From: Paraburkholderia saeva
GTDB taxonomy: Bacteria > Pseudomonadota > Gammaproteobacteria > Burkholderiales > Burkholderiaceae
Direction of reading: 5' to 3'
DNA: 64,000 nt
Assembly: GCF_907164555.1 (NCBI RefSeq)
Contig: NZ_CAJQZC010000008.1
Span: forward strand, 186,001 to 250,000
In this document: one piece after another, positions 41,416 through 51,070 of the stretch
Numbering within the stretch: the first letter of the stretch is position 1
How the letters are laid out: each line of letters starts with the position of its first letter
The notes under the pieces: generated by a model
The model's input: the letters and a program-made list of their open reading frames with translations, nothing else
Databases searched by the model: none
Told to the model about the DNA's origin: nothing
Program-made: the position numbers and the translations under genes

Positions 41416-42570
41416 TCAGGCGGACAGACGTGCATGCGTCATCGCCACGAAGAAGCGCACGCCCAGCGGCAGCACGTCGTCGTTGAAATCGAATTCGGGG
41501 TGATGGCAATAGACGCCGCCCTGGCCGAGCAGCACATAGGCGCCTGGCCGCCGCAACAGAAATTCGGAGAAGTCTTCCGAGCCGTTGAGCGGCGCGAAGT
41601 CGCGCAGTACGTTGTCTGCGCCAAACACGCCGGCCGCCACCGTGGCAGCGGCTTCGGCCTGCTCGCGATGATTGACCGTCGCGGGCGAGCTGTTGAGAAA
41701 GTCGACGGAGATCGTGCATTCGGTCGCGATCGCCATGCCCTCGCAAATCGTGCGAATGCGTGCCTTTACCAGCGCGCGGACGTTCTCGTCGAAGGTCCGC
41801 AGCGTGCCGGTCAGCGCCGCATGGCTCGGAATCACGTTGGGCGCGCTGCCCGCATGGATGCTGCCGATGCTCACTACCGCCATCGCGCCGGGATCGGTCG
41901 AGCGGCTCACCACGGTCTGCAGCGCGCAGACGAGTTGCGCCGCGGCCATTACCGGATCGCGGGTCTTTTCCGGCGACGAACCGTGGCCGCCCACACCGCC
42001 AATCGAGATCGCGATTTCGTCACACGATGCGAGCATCGCGCCGTCGCGCACACCGAACGTGCCTGGCGGAAAATGCGGCGCATTGTGCATCGCGTAAATT
42101 TCGTCATAGCCGAAACGCTCTTCCAGCCCGTCGGCGAGCATTGCATTCGCGCCGCCGCCGGTTTCCTCGGCGGGCTGGAACACCAGCACGACCGTGCCGG
42201 TGAAATCCCGATTGCGGCTGAAGTGGCGCGCGGCGCCCAGCAGCATCGCGGTGTGACCGTCATGTCCGCAGCCGTGAAACACACCGTGCCGCATCGATCG
42301 ATGAAGCGGGCGGCCTTCCTCCTCCATCGGCAGTGCGTCCATGTCCGCGCGCAGGGCAATCGTGCGCCCGGCGCCACGCCGGCCGCGCACGACACCCACC
42401 ACGCCGGTTCCGCCGATGCCGGTATATGTTTCGATATCCCAGGCGATCAGTCTGGCGGCAACCAGTTCGCTGGTGCGGTGCTCGTCGAACGCGATTTCCG
42501 GGTTCGCGTGGATGTCGCGTCTCAGTGCAACCAGTTCATCGATATCGACGTCGATGGTGTTCGTCCCCAC
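41416..42570 (-). CDS. M20-family amidohydrolase (hippurate/N-acyl amino acid hydrolase type)
   Basis: A 384-aa metal-dependent amidohydrolase. Metal-binding motifs are ALRADMDALPM, GCGHDGHTAMLLG and QPAEETGGGANAM, with YAMHNAPHFPPG and the C-terminal NGSEDFSEFLLRRPG and HHPEFDFND completing the site. Enzymes of this type cleave N-acyl amino acids or related amides. The start is GTG at 42570, supported by AAGGAGG 6 bp upstream; the upstream extension has no better start. A promoter is seen at 42618-42645. Its neighbours suggest uptake and hydrolysis of an acylated amino acid under control of the divergent LysR regulator. Confidence 0.92.
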   Translation of the reverse strand: MGTNTIDVDIDELVALRRDIHANPEIAFDEHRTSELVAARLIAWDIETYTGIGGTGVVGVVRGRRGAGRTIALRADMDALPMEEEGRPLHRSMRHGVFHGCGHDGHTAMLLGAARHFSRNRDFTGTVVLVFQPAEETGGGANAMLADGLEERFGYDEIYAMHNAPHFPPGTFGVRDGAMLASCDEIAISIGGVGGHGSSPEKTRDPVMAAAQLVCALQTVVSRSTDPGAMAVVSIGSIHAGSAPNVIPSHAALTGTLRTFDENVRALVKARIRTICEGMAIATECTISVDFLNSSPATVNHREQAEAAATVAAGVFGADNVLRDFAPLNGSEDFSEFLLRRPGAYVLLGQGGVYCHHPEFDFNDDVLPLGVRFFVAMTHARLSA

Positions 42571-42617
42571 TATTGCCTCCTTGTATACTCCGGCCAACCG
42601 GCTGGTTCAGAGTCCGC

Positions 42618-42645
42618 ATACTAGGCGAGGGCGTCCACCGGTCAA
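42618..42645 (-). promoter_or_regulatory. Sigma-70-type promoter of the amidohydrolase operon
   Basis: On the minus strand TTGACC (42645-42640), a 16-bp spacer and TAGTAT (42623-42618) lie 48 bp before the GTG start. The stretch CCAACCGGCTGGTTC (about 42593-42607), between this promoter and the start, is an imperfect AACC..GGTT inverted repeat and may bind the divergent LysR protein. Confidence 0.5.
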
Positions 42646-42671
42646 TTTCCAGTTTCTTATACCCATAGCGG

Positions 42672-43592
42672 ATGCTTATGGAACGCGGAAGCATGAAGAC
42701 GGCCCAATTGCGAATCCTCGTGGCGATCGCGGAGCATGGCACGCTGATGGCCGCAGCGGATGCGCTGTACCTGTCGCAGCCGGCTGTCACGAAGAGCATC
42801 AAGGAACTTGAGACACGCCTTGGCGTGCAACTGCTGGTGCGCAGCGGCGCCGGCGTTCGTCTCACGCCGTATGGGGAAGCGTTATTGAAACGCGCACGCA
42901 CTGTCGTTGCGGAGATCGCGCGCGCGGAGCGCGAACTGGAAGAGATGAAATCGGCGTCCGACCGGACGCTGACGATTGGCGTATCGCTGCTGGCCGCGTC
43001 GATCGCGGTGCCGGACGCACTGCGCGCATTCCGCAGCCGCCTGCCCCACGCGCAACTGAATGTGTATGAATGCCTGCCCACCCAGATCATCGACGGGCTG
43101 CGTGACGGCTCATTCGATCTGTGCGTGGCGTTCGTTGCAGACAGCGACGTGACAGCCGAGCTTCGCGTGGTTCCGCTGCGGCAGTTCACCCAGTCGCTCG
43201 CGGTGCCGCGCGACGATCCACTCACGGGCGAGGAGCGTCTTGCGCGGCTTGTCGACGCGCACTGGCTCTACAACCACACACGCGAGAGCTTGCCGGCGTT
43301 CTGGCGTGAGCTCTGCGAAGCTGGGACTGTGCCTGCACCGCAGCGTGTGAGCGTATGCACGTCGCAGCGCCTGTATGGGGAACTCGCGCGCGAGCCTGGC
43401 GTGGTCAGCGTATGGCCAGACTTTCTGCTCGATGAACAGATTCAGCGGGGATACATGACGCGGCTCGCGACTGATGCTCACGTGCCGCCACTTACGCTTG
43501 GGCTCATGTATCGCAAGGATCTGGTGTTCAGTGCAAGTACGGAGTACTTCGTGGATTGCATGCGCGGCGGGGCACACGTCGACGTCACGTGA
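42672..43592 (+). CDS. LysR-family transcriptional regulator
   Basis: A 306-aa regulator with the N-terminal helix-turn-helix LRILVAIAEHGTLMAAADALYLSQPAVTKSIKELETRLGVQLL and a periplasmic-binding-like effector domain (from about residue 95, RTLTIGVSLLAASIAVPDALRAF). Two starts are possible: ATG at 42672 or ATG at 42693, which would give MKTAQLRIL, closer to the usual LysR N-terminus. It is divergent from the amidohydrolase-binding protein-porin set and probably controls it. Confidence 0.9.
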   Translation: MLMERGSMKTAQLRILVAIAEHGTLMAAADALYLSQPAVTKSIKELETRLGVQLLVRSGAGVRLTPYGEALLKRARTVVAEIARAERELEEMKSASDRTLTIGVSLLAASIAVPDALRAFRSRLPHAQLNVYECLPTQIIDGLRDGSFDLCVAFVADSDVTAELRVVPLRQFTQSLAVPRDDPLTGEERLARLVDAHWLYNHTRESLPAFWRELCEAGTVPAPQRVSVCTSQRLYGELAREPGVVSVWPDFLLDEQIQRGYMTRLATDAHVPPLTLGLMYRKDLVFSASTEYFVDCMRGGAHVDVT

Positions 43593-43761
43593 CGCCTGCC
43601 CGGGTGGCGCGTGGCGAAACGTTTGGCGGGCTGACGCGGCGCACGACCGGTGGCTTGCTCGCACCCTGGCGCATTGGTCATCTGGATCCGTCAAGGGATT
43701 ATGCGGAGAGACGAAATCAAACCGTCGCCGGCAGCATCGGCACGGTGTTGTGCGTTTCCTG

Positions 43762-44244
43762 TCACGGCTTCGGCGGCATCACCGACGAGTGATGGCTCGT
43801 AATCAGCCATTGCGTCCCATCCCAGTGATAAGTGTAGGTGTAACGGGCCTTAACAACCGCGCCCGTTCTCGCGAAGGTGAATGTGTAGAGCCCGGCGTCC
43901 ACCGCAGAATTGCAGCCCAGTTCAATGTAGCGGAAGTCAATCTTTCCGGACGGGCGATCTTTCAGAAACGAATGAAAGTAGTCCTCCTTGTCCGCGACAG
44001 ACAGGCGCGGTTTGCTGGACACCGTTGCAAGAAGGATTGACCGCTCCGCATAGTTTGCGACCACCTTGTGCGGATCACCGGTTTGCAGCGACTGATTCCA
44101 CCGATCAAACAACGCTGCAATCTCTTGATCCGACGTGGCCTTGCAGTTTTCCGTGCGCGACGCTGGCGCATTGTTTGACATGCTTTGGTTCGCGGCGCAC
44201 CCGGCGAGCAGGGCCGCCAGGACAGCAATGGTAAATAGCTTCAT
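43762..44244 (-). CDS. Lipoprotein with SgcJ/EcaC (DUF4440, NTF2-like) domain
   Basis: A 160-aa protein with signal peptide and lipobox LAGC (Cys16). The NTF2-like domain follows: SDQEIAALFDRWNQSLQTGD, NYAERSILLATVSSKPRLS, DFRYIELGCNSAVDAGLYTFTF, YTYTYHWDGTQWLITSHHSS. This is the SgcJ/EcaC or CaMKII-association type of small cone-shaped fold. The function of such lipoproteins is unknown. ATG at 44244 is chosen for GGAGAA upstream and the clear signal peptide; the frame upstream is not protein-like. Confidence 0.82.
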   Translation of the reverse strand: MKLFTIAVLAALLAGCAANQSMSNNAPASRTENCKATSDQEIAALFDRWNQSLQTGDPHKVVANYAERSILLATVSSKPRLSVADKEDYFHSFLKDRPSGKIDFRYIELGCNSAVDAGLYTFTFARTGAVVKARYTYTYHWDGTQWLITSHHSSVMPPKP

Positions 44245-44506
44245 GGCGGCACTTCTCCAGTTGGCGGGAGGAAGGCATAACGCTTCAAGTATGGACCGTC
44301 CCGCGTGTGTTAGCCACGTCAGCGTGACGGCTCTTAGCCAGGCTGATGCCACTACCGCTTTTCGAGGACAGAATTGACTTGAACTGCACCGAACCACGCA
44401 GACCATCCGCTTTGGAAGCCGCCGCGCACGTCCCCCGGTGTTCTCCGGAAGCGGACGTACCACCGTTGCGCCTAAACTATGCGCATACCGCCAGCCTCCG
44501 GAACTC

Positions 44507-45049
44507 ATGCCCGCTCACAAAGCCCCTGACGTCCAGCCGCCCGTTCCGCCTTCAGCACCGGCCAGCGCCGATGCGTTGCAAGACCCGGCCCTCCTGCGTC
44601 GCCTGCTGCGCGCCAAAGACCGCATGGACGCCGCCTCTCACGAGGCCTGGCCCGTCGAGCGGCTGGCCCGGATCAGCGGTGTCTCCGAAGCCCATTTCGC
44701 GCGCTCCTTCAAGCAGGCCTTCGGCATCCCGCCGCATCGCTATCTGCTGACACGGCGCATCGAACAGGCCACCACGCTGCTGCGCGACACGGCGCTCAGC
44801 ATCACGGATATCGCGTTCGCCACCGGCTGGGAGAGCCTCGGCACCTTCGGCCGCATCTTTCGCGATATCACCGGCGAAAGCCCCAGTGCGATGCGCCGTG
44901 TTGCACGGGCCAACATGCCGGAACTCGACCGCATACCCGCCTGCGTCCTGAAGGCCGCGCAACGCCCCGACCTCACGATCGCAGTTTTGGAGAAGCGCCG
45001 CCGCATGGCCAAAGATACATTTGCGCCATCAACCACGGAGGAATCATGA
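44507..45049 (+). CDS. AraC-family regulator (DNA-binding domain only)
   Basis: A 180-aa protein consisting mainly of the two helix-turn-helix motifs of AraC proteins: VERLARISGVSEAHFARSFKQAFGIPPHRYLLTRRIEQA and SITDIAFATGWESLGTFGRIFRDITGESPSAMRR. No ligand-binding domain is present. The ATG at 44507 is preferred to earlier in-frame starts, whose translation is not protein-like. The stop overlaps the ATG of the VOC gene, so the two are translated together and probably share a function. Confidence 0.88.
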   Translation: MPAHKAPDVQPPVPPSAPASADALQDPALLRRLLRAKDRMDAASHEAWPVERLARISGVSEAHFARSFKQAFGIPPHRYLLTRRIEQATTLLRDTALSITDIAFATGWESLGTFGRIFRDITGESPSAMRRVARANMPELDRIPACVLKAAQRPDLTIAVLEKRRRMAKDTFAPSTTEES

Positions 45050-45462
45050 ATCAGGGTATCAATGTGGTCGGCCTGTACGTCGACAACCAGGACGAAGCGC
45101 TCGCGTTCTACGTCGACAAACTCGGATTCCGTGTTCACACGGATGTGCGCAACGGTTCCTACCGGTGGCTCACGGTCCAGCATCCGGATCAACCTTCATT
45201 CCAGCTCGGCCTGTTCACACCCGGGCCGCCCATTCACGACGAGGCCACCGCGCAGACCTTGCGCGCCATGGTCGCGAAGGGGGCCATGCCGCCTCTCGTT
45301 CTCTCGGTGGACGACTGTCGCGCCAGTTACGCGCAGATGAAGGCCCTCGGCGTGGAATTTACCCAGGAGCCCGTCGAGCGATTCGGTAGCGTCGACGCCG
45401 GTTTCCGCGACCCTGCCGGCAACGGCTGGAAGATGATCCAGTCAGCGCGGAGCGCGACGTAG
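45046..45462 (+). CDS. VOC-family (glyoxalase/bleomycin-resistance type) protein
   Basis: A 138-aa single-domain VOC protein: INVVGLYVDNQDEALAFYVDKLGFRVHTDVRNG at the start, VLSVDDCRASYAQMKALGVEFTQEP and FGSVDAGFRDPAGNGWKMIQ at the end, the usual positions of metal ligands. It may be a dioxygenase, isomerase or binding protein; the substrate is unknown. ATGA overlap with the AraC-type regulator gene indicates a two-gene operon, a common arrangement. Confidence 0.88.
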   Translation: MNQGINVVGLYVDNQDEALAFYVDKLGFRVHTDVRNGSYRWLTVQHPDQPSFQLGLFTPGPPIHDEATAQTLRAMVAKGAMPPLVLSVDDCRASYAQMKALGVEFTQEPVERFGSVDAGFRDPAGNGWKMIQSARSAT

Positions 45463-46073
45463 CGCCAGCATCCGGTGTGCCTCGCCGGTGGAGATTGCTG
45501 GCCCGCGCTACCGCCGTTCCCGACGTGCCGTGCCCTGCGACAAGACGTGCTTCTTCAACGTCGCAGCAGTCCTGATGGACAGCAGGGATAACACCCAGAT
45601 CGTCCATTTGCCCGGCGGCTCCCGTGTGACGTTTCATGGCGCGTTGTACTCCATGCGCTCAAGATGAGCTCATTTTATTGCGGAGCGCCCGATCAGGTTT
45701 CCCGCTTTGGCAGGCGAGTTGTCGCCAGGCAGCATGCCGTGCCCGACAGTCGGCGCGAGTCAGGCACCGGACTGAAACAATTTCGCCGATCGTTACACGA
45801 TCAGGAAACAGCGAGCTGCGGAAGCCGGGAAAAAATACGTAATCAGCACGTTAAGACGTGAATCTGGCGGTCGATGGGATCGCACTTGAAATACAGCCTT
45901 GATATCGTATCCTGCCTTGATGCCCTCTCCGCTTTTGCATGGCAGTGTGGACGGCAAAAGAGGCCGCCGACAGGCGCGACGCAGCCCGACAAGATCAAGA
46001 AGCGCCGGTGTGACGTATCCGTGACGACCCGCATTTCACGGAAATAGCGTCGCAATGATCAGGAGACGCCGAT
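45463..46073. other. Intergenic region upstream of the phosphoketolase operon
   Basis: 611 bp without a convincing gene. A possible promoter is TTGAAA (45886-45891), 16 bp, TATCCT (45908-45913). GATCAGGAGACGCC just before 46074 gives the phosphoketolase ribosome site (AGGAG). The stretch 45560-45665 has some coding character on the plus strand but no start or recognised family. Confidence 0.4.
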
Positions 46074-48473
46074 ATGGGCAAGCATCCCTCTCCGGACGCT
46101 TCGCAGCAGACCGCTCCACTTGATGCCGAAGAGCTTCGACTGATCGACGCATGGTGGCGCGCATGTAACTACCTCTCGGTCGGCATGATCTATCTGCTCG
46201 ACAATCCCCTGCTGCGAGAGCCGCTCAAGGCCGGGCACGTGAAGCATCGTCTCCTCGGGCATTGGGGTGCAAGTCCGGCGCTTTCGTTTGTCTGGGCGCA
46301 TCTGAACCGCGTCATCAAGCGTGATGACGTCAATGTCATCTTCATGGCCGGCCCCGGACACGGTGCACCGGGTGTCCTCGGGCCCGCGTATCTGGAAGGC
46401 ACGTACTCGGAGGTGTATCCCGACAAGAGCGAAGACGCCGAGGGCTTGCAGAAGTTCTTCAAGCAGTTTTCGTTTCCGGGCCATATCGGCTCGCATGTCA
46501 CACCGGAAACACCCGGCTCGATACACGAAGGCGGCGAACTGGGTTACAGCCTGTCGCATGCTTATGGCGCGGCGCTCGATAACCCGGATCTCATCGTGGC
46601 GTGCGTGATCGGCGATGGCGAGGCGGAAACAGGACCGCTAGCCACGGCATGGCATTCGAACAAGTTCATCAATCCAGCGCGCGACGGGACCGTGCTGCCG
46701 ATCCTCAACCTGAATGGCTACAAGATCGCCAATCCGACGATCCTTTCCCGCATCAGTCACGAAGAACTGGAAGCGCTTTTCTTGGGTTACGGCTACAAGC
46801 CGTATTTCGTCGAAGGGGCAGACCACGCAGAGATGCATCAGAAGATGGCCAGCACGCTCGATGCCATCGTTGCAGAGATCCGCTCGATCCAGAAGAAGGC
46901 GCGCGCTGGCGGTCCGGTCGAGCGCCCACGGTGGCCGATGATCGTGCTGCGTACGCCCAAAGGCTGGACCGGGCCGAAGGAGATCAGGGGACACAAGGTT
47001 GAAGGATCGTGGCGTTCGCATCAGGTGCCGTTTTCCGACGTGCGCGGCAATCCTGAGAACCTGGAGCTTCTGGAGACCTGGATGCGCAGCTACCGGGCGG
47101 AGGAACTGTTCGATGCCGGCGGGCGACTGATTCCCGAGTTGAAAGCCCTTGCGCCGGAAGGGCGACGCCGGATCAGCGCCAATCCGCATGCCAATGGCGG
47201 GGTCTTACGCAGAGAGCTGAAACTGCCGGATTTCCGCGCCTATGCGGTAGACGTGTCGCATGCCGGAAGGGTTCTGCGCGAAAACACGCGTCCCCTCGGC
47301 GAGTTTCTGCGCGACATCATGCGGGAGAACATGAACACCTTTCGCCTGTTCGGGCCGGACGAGACCGCATCCAACCGTCTCCAGGCAGTCTACGAGGTCA
47401 GCAAGAAGGTCTGGATGGGCGACTTCCTGCCCGAGGACGAAGACGGAGGCGAACTTGCGCCAGACGGCCGCGTCATGGAAATGCTCTCCGAGCACACGCT
47501 GCTGGGCTGGCTGGAAGGCTATCTGCTTTCCGGGCGACATGGGTTCTTTCATACGTACGAAGCGTTCGCCCACGTCATCGATTCCATGTTCAACCAGCAT
47601 GCAAAATGGCTGGACATCTGCAAGAATCACGTCCCCTGGCGGGCCGCCGTGTCCTCGCAGAACATCCTCCTTTCATCGACTGTCTGGCGGCAGGATCACA
47701 ACGGTTTCTCGCATCAGGACCCCGGTTTCATCGACATCGTCACGAACAAGAGTCCGTCTGTCACGCGCGTCTATCTTCCGCCGGATGCCAATACGCTTCT
47801 CGTGGTCGCTGACGAATGCCTGCGTTCTACCGATTGCATCAATGTGATCGTCGCGGACAAGCAGAAGCATCTTCAGTTCACCACGATCGACGAAGCCATC
47901 GTGCACTGCGCAAAAGGCATGGGTGTCTGGCGACGCGCGAGTAACGACGAGGACGCAGAACCCGACGTTGTCATGGCTTCCTGTGGCGACGTCGCGACAC
48001 AGGAGGCGCTGGCCGCGACCGCGATCCTGCGCGAGCGGCTGCCTGAACTCAAGCTGCGGTTCGTGAACGTGGTGGATCTCTTCAAGATGCAGCCTGCGAG
48101 TGAGCATCCACATGGATCGACTGCACGCGAGTTCGATAGCCTCTTCACCGTCGACAAGCCGGTGATCTTCAATTTTCACGGCTATCCGGCGCTGATCCAC
48201 AAGCTCGCCTATCGCTTTCGCAACCACGAGAACATTCATGTTCGCGGTTACAGGGAAAAGGGCAACATCAATACGCCGCTTGAGCTCGCGATTCTCAACC
48301 AGGTCGACCGCTTCAGCCTTGTGATTGACGTGCTCGACCGCGTGCCACGCTTGCAGGCCCGGACCGCACATCTGCGCGAAGACATGAAGAACGCCATCAT
48401 CAGCAACCTGAACTATGCTCATACGCACGGCACGGATCGCGCCGAGATCACTGACTGGGTGTGGCCCGAATAG
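46074..48473 (+). CDS. xfp: Phosphoketolase (xylulose-5-P/fructose-6-P type)
   Basis: A 799-aa thiamine-diphosphate enzyme that splits xylulose 5-phosphate (and often fructose 6-phosphate) with phosphate to acetyl phosphate plus a smaller sugar phosphate. Family blocks: LLGHWGASPALSFVWAHLNR, FMAGPGHGAPG, the diphosphate-binding VIGDGEAETGPLATAWHSNKF, LNLNGYKIANPTIL, PRWPMIVLRTPKGWTGP, YEAFAHVIDSMFNQHAKWL and FTTIDEAIVHCAKG. Full-length and intact. glgP follows after 32 bp, so glycogen-derived sugar phosphates could be its feed. The xfp/xpk distinction cannot be made from sequence alone. Confidence 0.95.
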   Translation: MGKHPSPDASQQTAPLDAEELRLIDAWWRACNYLSVGMIYLLDNPLLREPLKAGHVKHRLLGHWGASPALSFVWAHLNRVIKRDDVNVIFMAGPGHGAPGVLGPAYLEGTYSEVYPDKSEDAEGLQKFFKQFSFPGHIGSHVTPETPGSIHEGGELGYSLSHAYGAALDNPDLIVACVIGDGEAETGPLATAWHSNKFINPARDGTVLPILNLNGYKIANPTILSRISHEELEALFLGYGYKPYFVEGADHAEMHQKMASTLDAIVAEIRSIQKKARAGGPVERPRWPMIVLRTPKGWTGPKEIRGHKVEGSWRSHQVPFSDVRGNPENLELLETWMRSYRAEELFDAGGRLIPELKALAPEGRRRISANPHANGGVLRRELKLPDFRAYAVDVSHAGRVLRENTRPLGEFLRDIMRENMNTFRLFGPDETASNRLQAVYEVSKKVWMGDFLPEDEDGGELAPDGRVMEMLSEHTLLGWLEGYLLSGRHGFFHTYEAFAHVIDSMFNQHAKWLDICKNHVPWRAAVSSQNILLSSTVWRQDHNGFSHQDPGFIDIVTNKSPSVTRVYLPPDANTLLVVADECLRSTDCINVIVADKQKHLQFTTIDEAIVHCAKGMGVWRRASNDEDAEPDVVMASCGDVATQEALAATAILRERLPELKLRFVNVVDLFKMQPASEHPHGSTAREFDSLFTVDKPVIFNFHGYPALIHKLAYRFRNHENIHVRGYREKGNINTPLELAILNQVDRFSLVIDVLDRVPRLQARTAHLREDMKNAIISNLNYAHTHGTDRAEITDWVWPE

Positions 48474-48505
48474 CTTTTTGACGCAATGAACCGAGGGGAA
48501 GCAGG

Positions 48506-51004
48506 GTGGCCTCCATCCCGACGCCAGGTGTGACCCGAAGCGACGAATCCGCGCGCAGCGGGCTCGACGTCGACGCGCTGCGGCGCGGCGTACTCGACAA
48601 TCTCGTCTGTCTGCAGGCTCGACCGCCAGGCATCGCGACGACGCACGACTGGTACATGGCGCTGGCCTACACCGTGCGTGACCGCATGCTCGCACGCTGG
48701 GCCGCGACGATCCTGACCTATGCCGCGAGTGAGCTGAGAGTTGCGTGCTATCTCTCTGCCGAGTTCCTGATCGGCCCGCAACTCGGCAACAATCTCGTCA
48801 ACCTGGGCATCGAAGCCAATGTGCGCGCAGCCCTGCGCGAGCTTGGCCAGGATCTCGACGAACTGCTCGCGCTCGAAGAAGAGCCGGGCCTGGGTAATGG
48901 CGGGCTCGGCAGACTCGCCGCGTGTTACCTGGACTCGCTTGCGACGCTCGAGATTCCTTCCGTGGGCTATGGCATCCGCTATGAGTTCGGCATCTTCGAT
49001 CAGGAGATCCGCGACGGCTGCCAGGTCGAAGTCACCGACAAATGGCTGCAACAGGGCAATCCGTGGGAGATCGTGCGCCCGAACGTGAATTACTACGTTG
49101 GCTTTGGCGGTCATACGGAAAGTGGCAACGATGCGCAAGGCCGCTATAAGGTGCGCTGGATACCGTCGCGCATGGTGAAGGGCGTGGCCTGCGACACGCC
49201 GATGCTCGGGTTTCGCGTCAATACCTGCAACACGCTTCGTTTGTGGAAGAGCGAGGCCGTGGAGTCGTTCGATCTGCAGGACTTCAACGCCGGCGACTAC
49301 TACCAGGCCGTGCAGGAGAAGGTGATTTCCGAAACGCTCTCGAAGGTGCTGTATCCCAACGACGAGCCTGAAGCCGGCAAGCGGCTGCGCCTTGCGCAGC
49401 AGTATTTTTTTGTCTCCTGCTCGTTGCAGGACATGATGCGTCTTCTCGATCTGAAGGGCGAACCGGTCACACGTTTTGCCGACATGTTCACGACGCAACT
49501 GAACGACACGCATCCCTCCATTGCAGTGGCGGAACTCATGCGTCTGCTGGTGGACGAGCGGATGATCCCCTGGGATGAGGCGTGGGACATTACGTGCCGT
49601 ACCCTCTCCTATACCAACCATACGCTGCTGCCCGAGGCGCTCGAAACCTGGGGGCTGCCGCTTTTTCGCGGACTGCTGCCGCGCCCGCTCGAGATCATCT
49701 ACGAGATCAACCGCCGGTTCCTCGACACGCTACGGCAAACGTATCCCGGCGACGAGGCGCGCATCGCACGCATGTCGCTCATCGACGAGAGCGGGGAGAA
49801 GAAGGTCCGCATGGCGCATCTGTCGACCGTCGGCAGCCATGCCGTCAACGGCGTGGCGGCGCTGCATTCCACGCTGCTCAGGCAGACGGTGATGCGCGAC
49901 TTTGCCGAACTGTGGCCCGAGCGGTTCCACAACGTCACCAACGGCGTCACGCCGCGCCGCTTCATGCTGCTCAGCAATCCGGAGCTCGCGAGCCTGCTCG
50001 ACAGGACGGTGGGCGAGGGCTGGGTCACCGATCTCACGCGGCTGCGAAAACTGGAAGCGTATGCCGACGATGCGGCGTTTCAGGCACAATGGCGTAACGT
50101 CAAGCGTTCGAACAAGAAGATCCTGGCGGAGCGAATCCGCCATGTCACGGACATCGTCGTGAATCCCGACGCGCTGTTCGACATTCAGGTGAAGCGCATC
50201 CACGAATACAAGCGACAGCATCTGAACGCGCTGTACATCATCACGCTTTATCAGCGTCTGCGGCGCAACCTGGATCCGGGTAACGTGCCGCGCTGCTTTA
50301 TCTTCGGCGGCAAGGCGGCGCCGGGCTATGCGATGGCGAAGTTGATGATCCGGCTGATTACCGGCATTGCCGAAGTGGTCAACAACGATCCGGCGATGGA
50401 TGGCAAGCTGAAGGTCGTGTTCTACCCTGACTTCAATGTGAAGAACGCTCACTTCATCTATCCGGCCGCCGACCTGTCCGAGCAGATCTCGACCGCGGGC
50501 AAGGAAGCGTCAGGCACAGGCAACATGAAGTTCATGATGAACGGCGCGCTCACGATCGGAACGCTCGATGGCGCGAACGTCGAAATCCGCGAGGAAGCCG
50601 GCGACGAAAACTTTTTCCTCTTTGGTCTGACTACCGGACAGGTGGACAGCGTAAAACGCGAAGGTTACCGGCCTGCGAGGCATGCCGAAAGCAATGCGGA
50701 GTTACGTGAGACGCTGGACCTGATCGCTGGCGGATATTTTTCACGCGGTGACCCGCAGGTGTTTCGTCCGCTTGTCAATAACCTGCTACAGGTCGATCCG
50801 TTCCTCGTGCTCGCCGACTACGCCGACTATGTAGCGTGCCAGGAGCGCGTGAGCGCCGCCTGGCTGGACCCGGTTCGCTGGACGCGCATGTCGATCCTCA
50901 ATACGGCGCGCTCGGGGAAATTCTCGTCGGACCGCGCGATTGGCGAATACTGTGAGCGAATCTGGAAGATTTCTCCGGTGAGGATCACTCTCGATCAGAT
51001 CTGA
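48506..51004 (+). CDS. glgP: Glycogen/starch/alpha-glucan phosphorylase
   Basis: An 832-aa PLP enzyme that releases glucose 1-phosphate from glycogen. Hallmarks: YLSAEFLIGPQLGNNLVNLG, EEEPGLGNGGLGRLAACYLDSLATL, YGIRYEFGIFDQ, QLNDTHPSIAVAELMRLL, RIHEYKRQHLNALY and the PLP-lysine block KEASGTGNMKFMMNGALT. It starts with GTG at 48506, preceded by GAGGGGAAG. It is co-transcribed with phosphoketolase. Confidence 0.95.
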   Translation: MASIPTPGVTRSDESARSGLDVDALRRGVLDNLVCLQARPPGIATTHDWYMALAYTVRDRMLARWAATILTYAASELRVACYLSAEFLIGPQLGNNLVNLGIEANVRAALRELGQDLDELLALEEEPGLGNGGLGRLAACYLDSLATLEIPSVGYGIRYEFGIFDQEIRDGCQVEVTDKWLQQGNPWEIVRPNVNYYVGFGGHTESGNDAQGRYKVRWIPSRMVKGVACDTPMLGFRVNTCNTLRLWKSEAVESFDLQDFNAGDYYQAVQEKVISETLSKVLYPNDEPEAGKRLRLAQQYFFVSCSLQDMMRLLDLKGEPVTRFADMFTTQLNDTHPSIAVAELMRLLVDERMIPWDEAWDITCRTLSYTNHTLLPEALETWGLPLFRGLLPRPLEIIYEINRRFLDTLRQTYPGDEARIARMSLIDESGEKKVRMAHLSTVGSHAVNGVAALHSTLLRQTVMRDFAELWPERFHNVTNGVTPRRFMLLSNPELASLLDRTVGEGWVTDLTRLRKLEAYADDAAFQAQWRNVKRSNKKILAERIRHVTDIVVNPDALFDIQVKRIHEYKRQHLNALYIITLYQRLRRNLDPGNVPRCFIFGGKAAPGYAMAKLMIRLITGIAEVVNNDPAMDGKLKVVFYPDFNVKNAHFIYPAADLSEQISTAGKEASGTGNMKFMMNGALTIGTLDGANVEIREEAGDENFFLFGLTTGQVDSVKREGYRPARHAESNAELRETLDLIAGGYFSRGDPQVFRPLVNNLLQVDPFLVLADYADYVACQERVSAAWLDPVRWTRMSILNTARSGKFSSDRAIGEYCERIWKISPVRITLDQI

Positions 51005-51070
51005 CAGTCGAGTCGAAGCCAGTACCGCACAAGTCGCAGCGTGGTGTTTCGAACCATGCCCGATGGCGAA

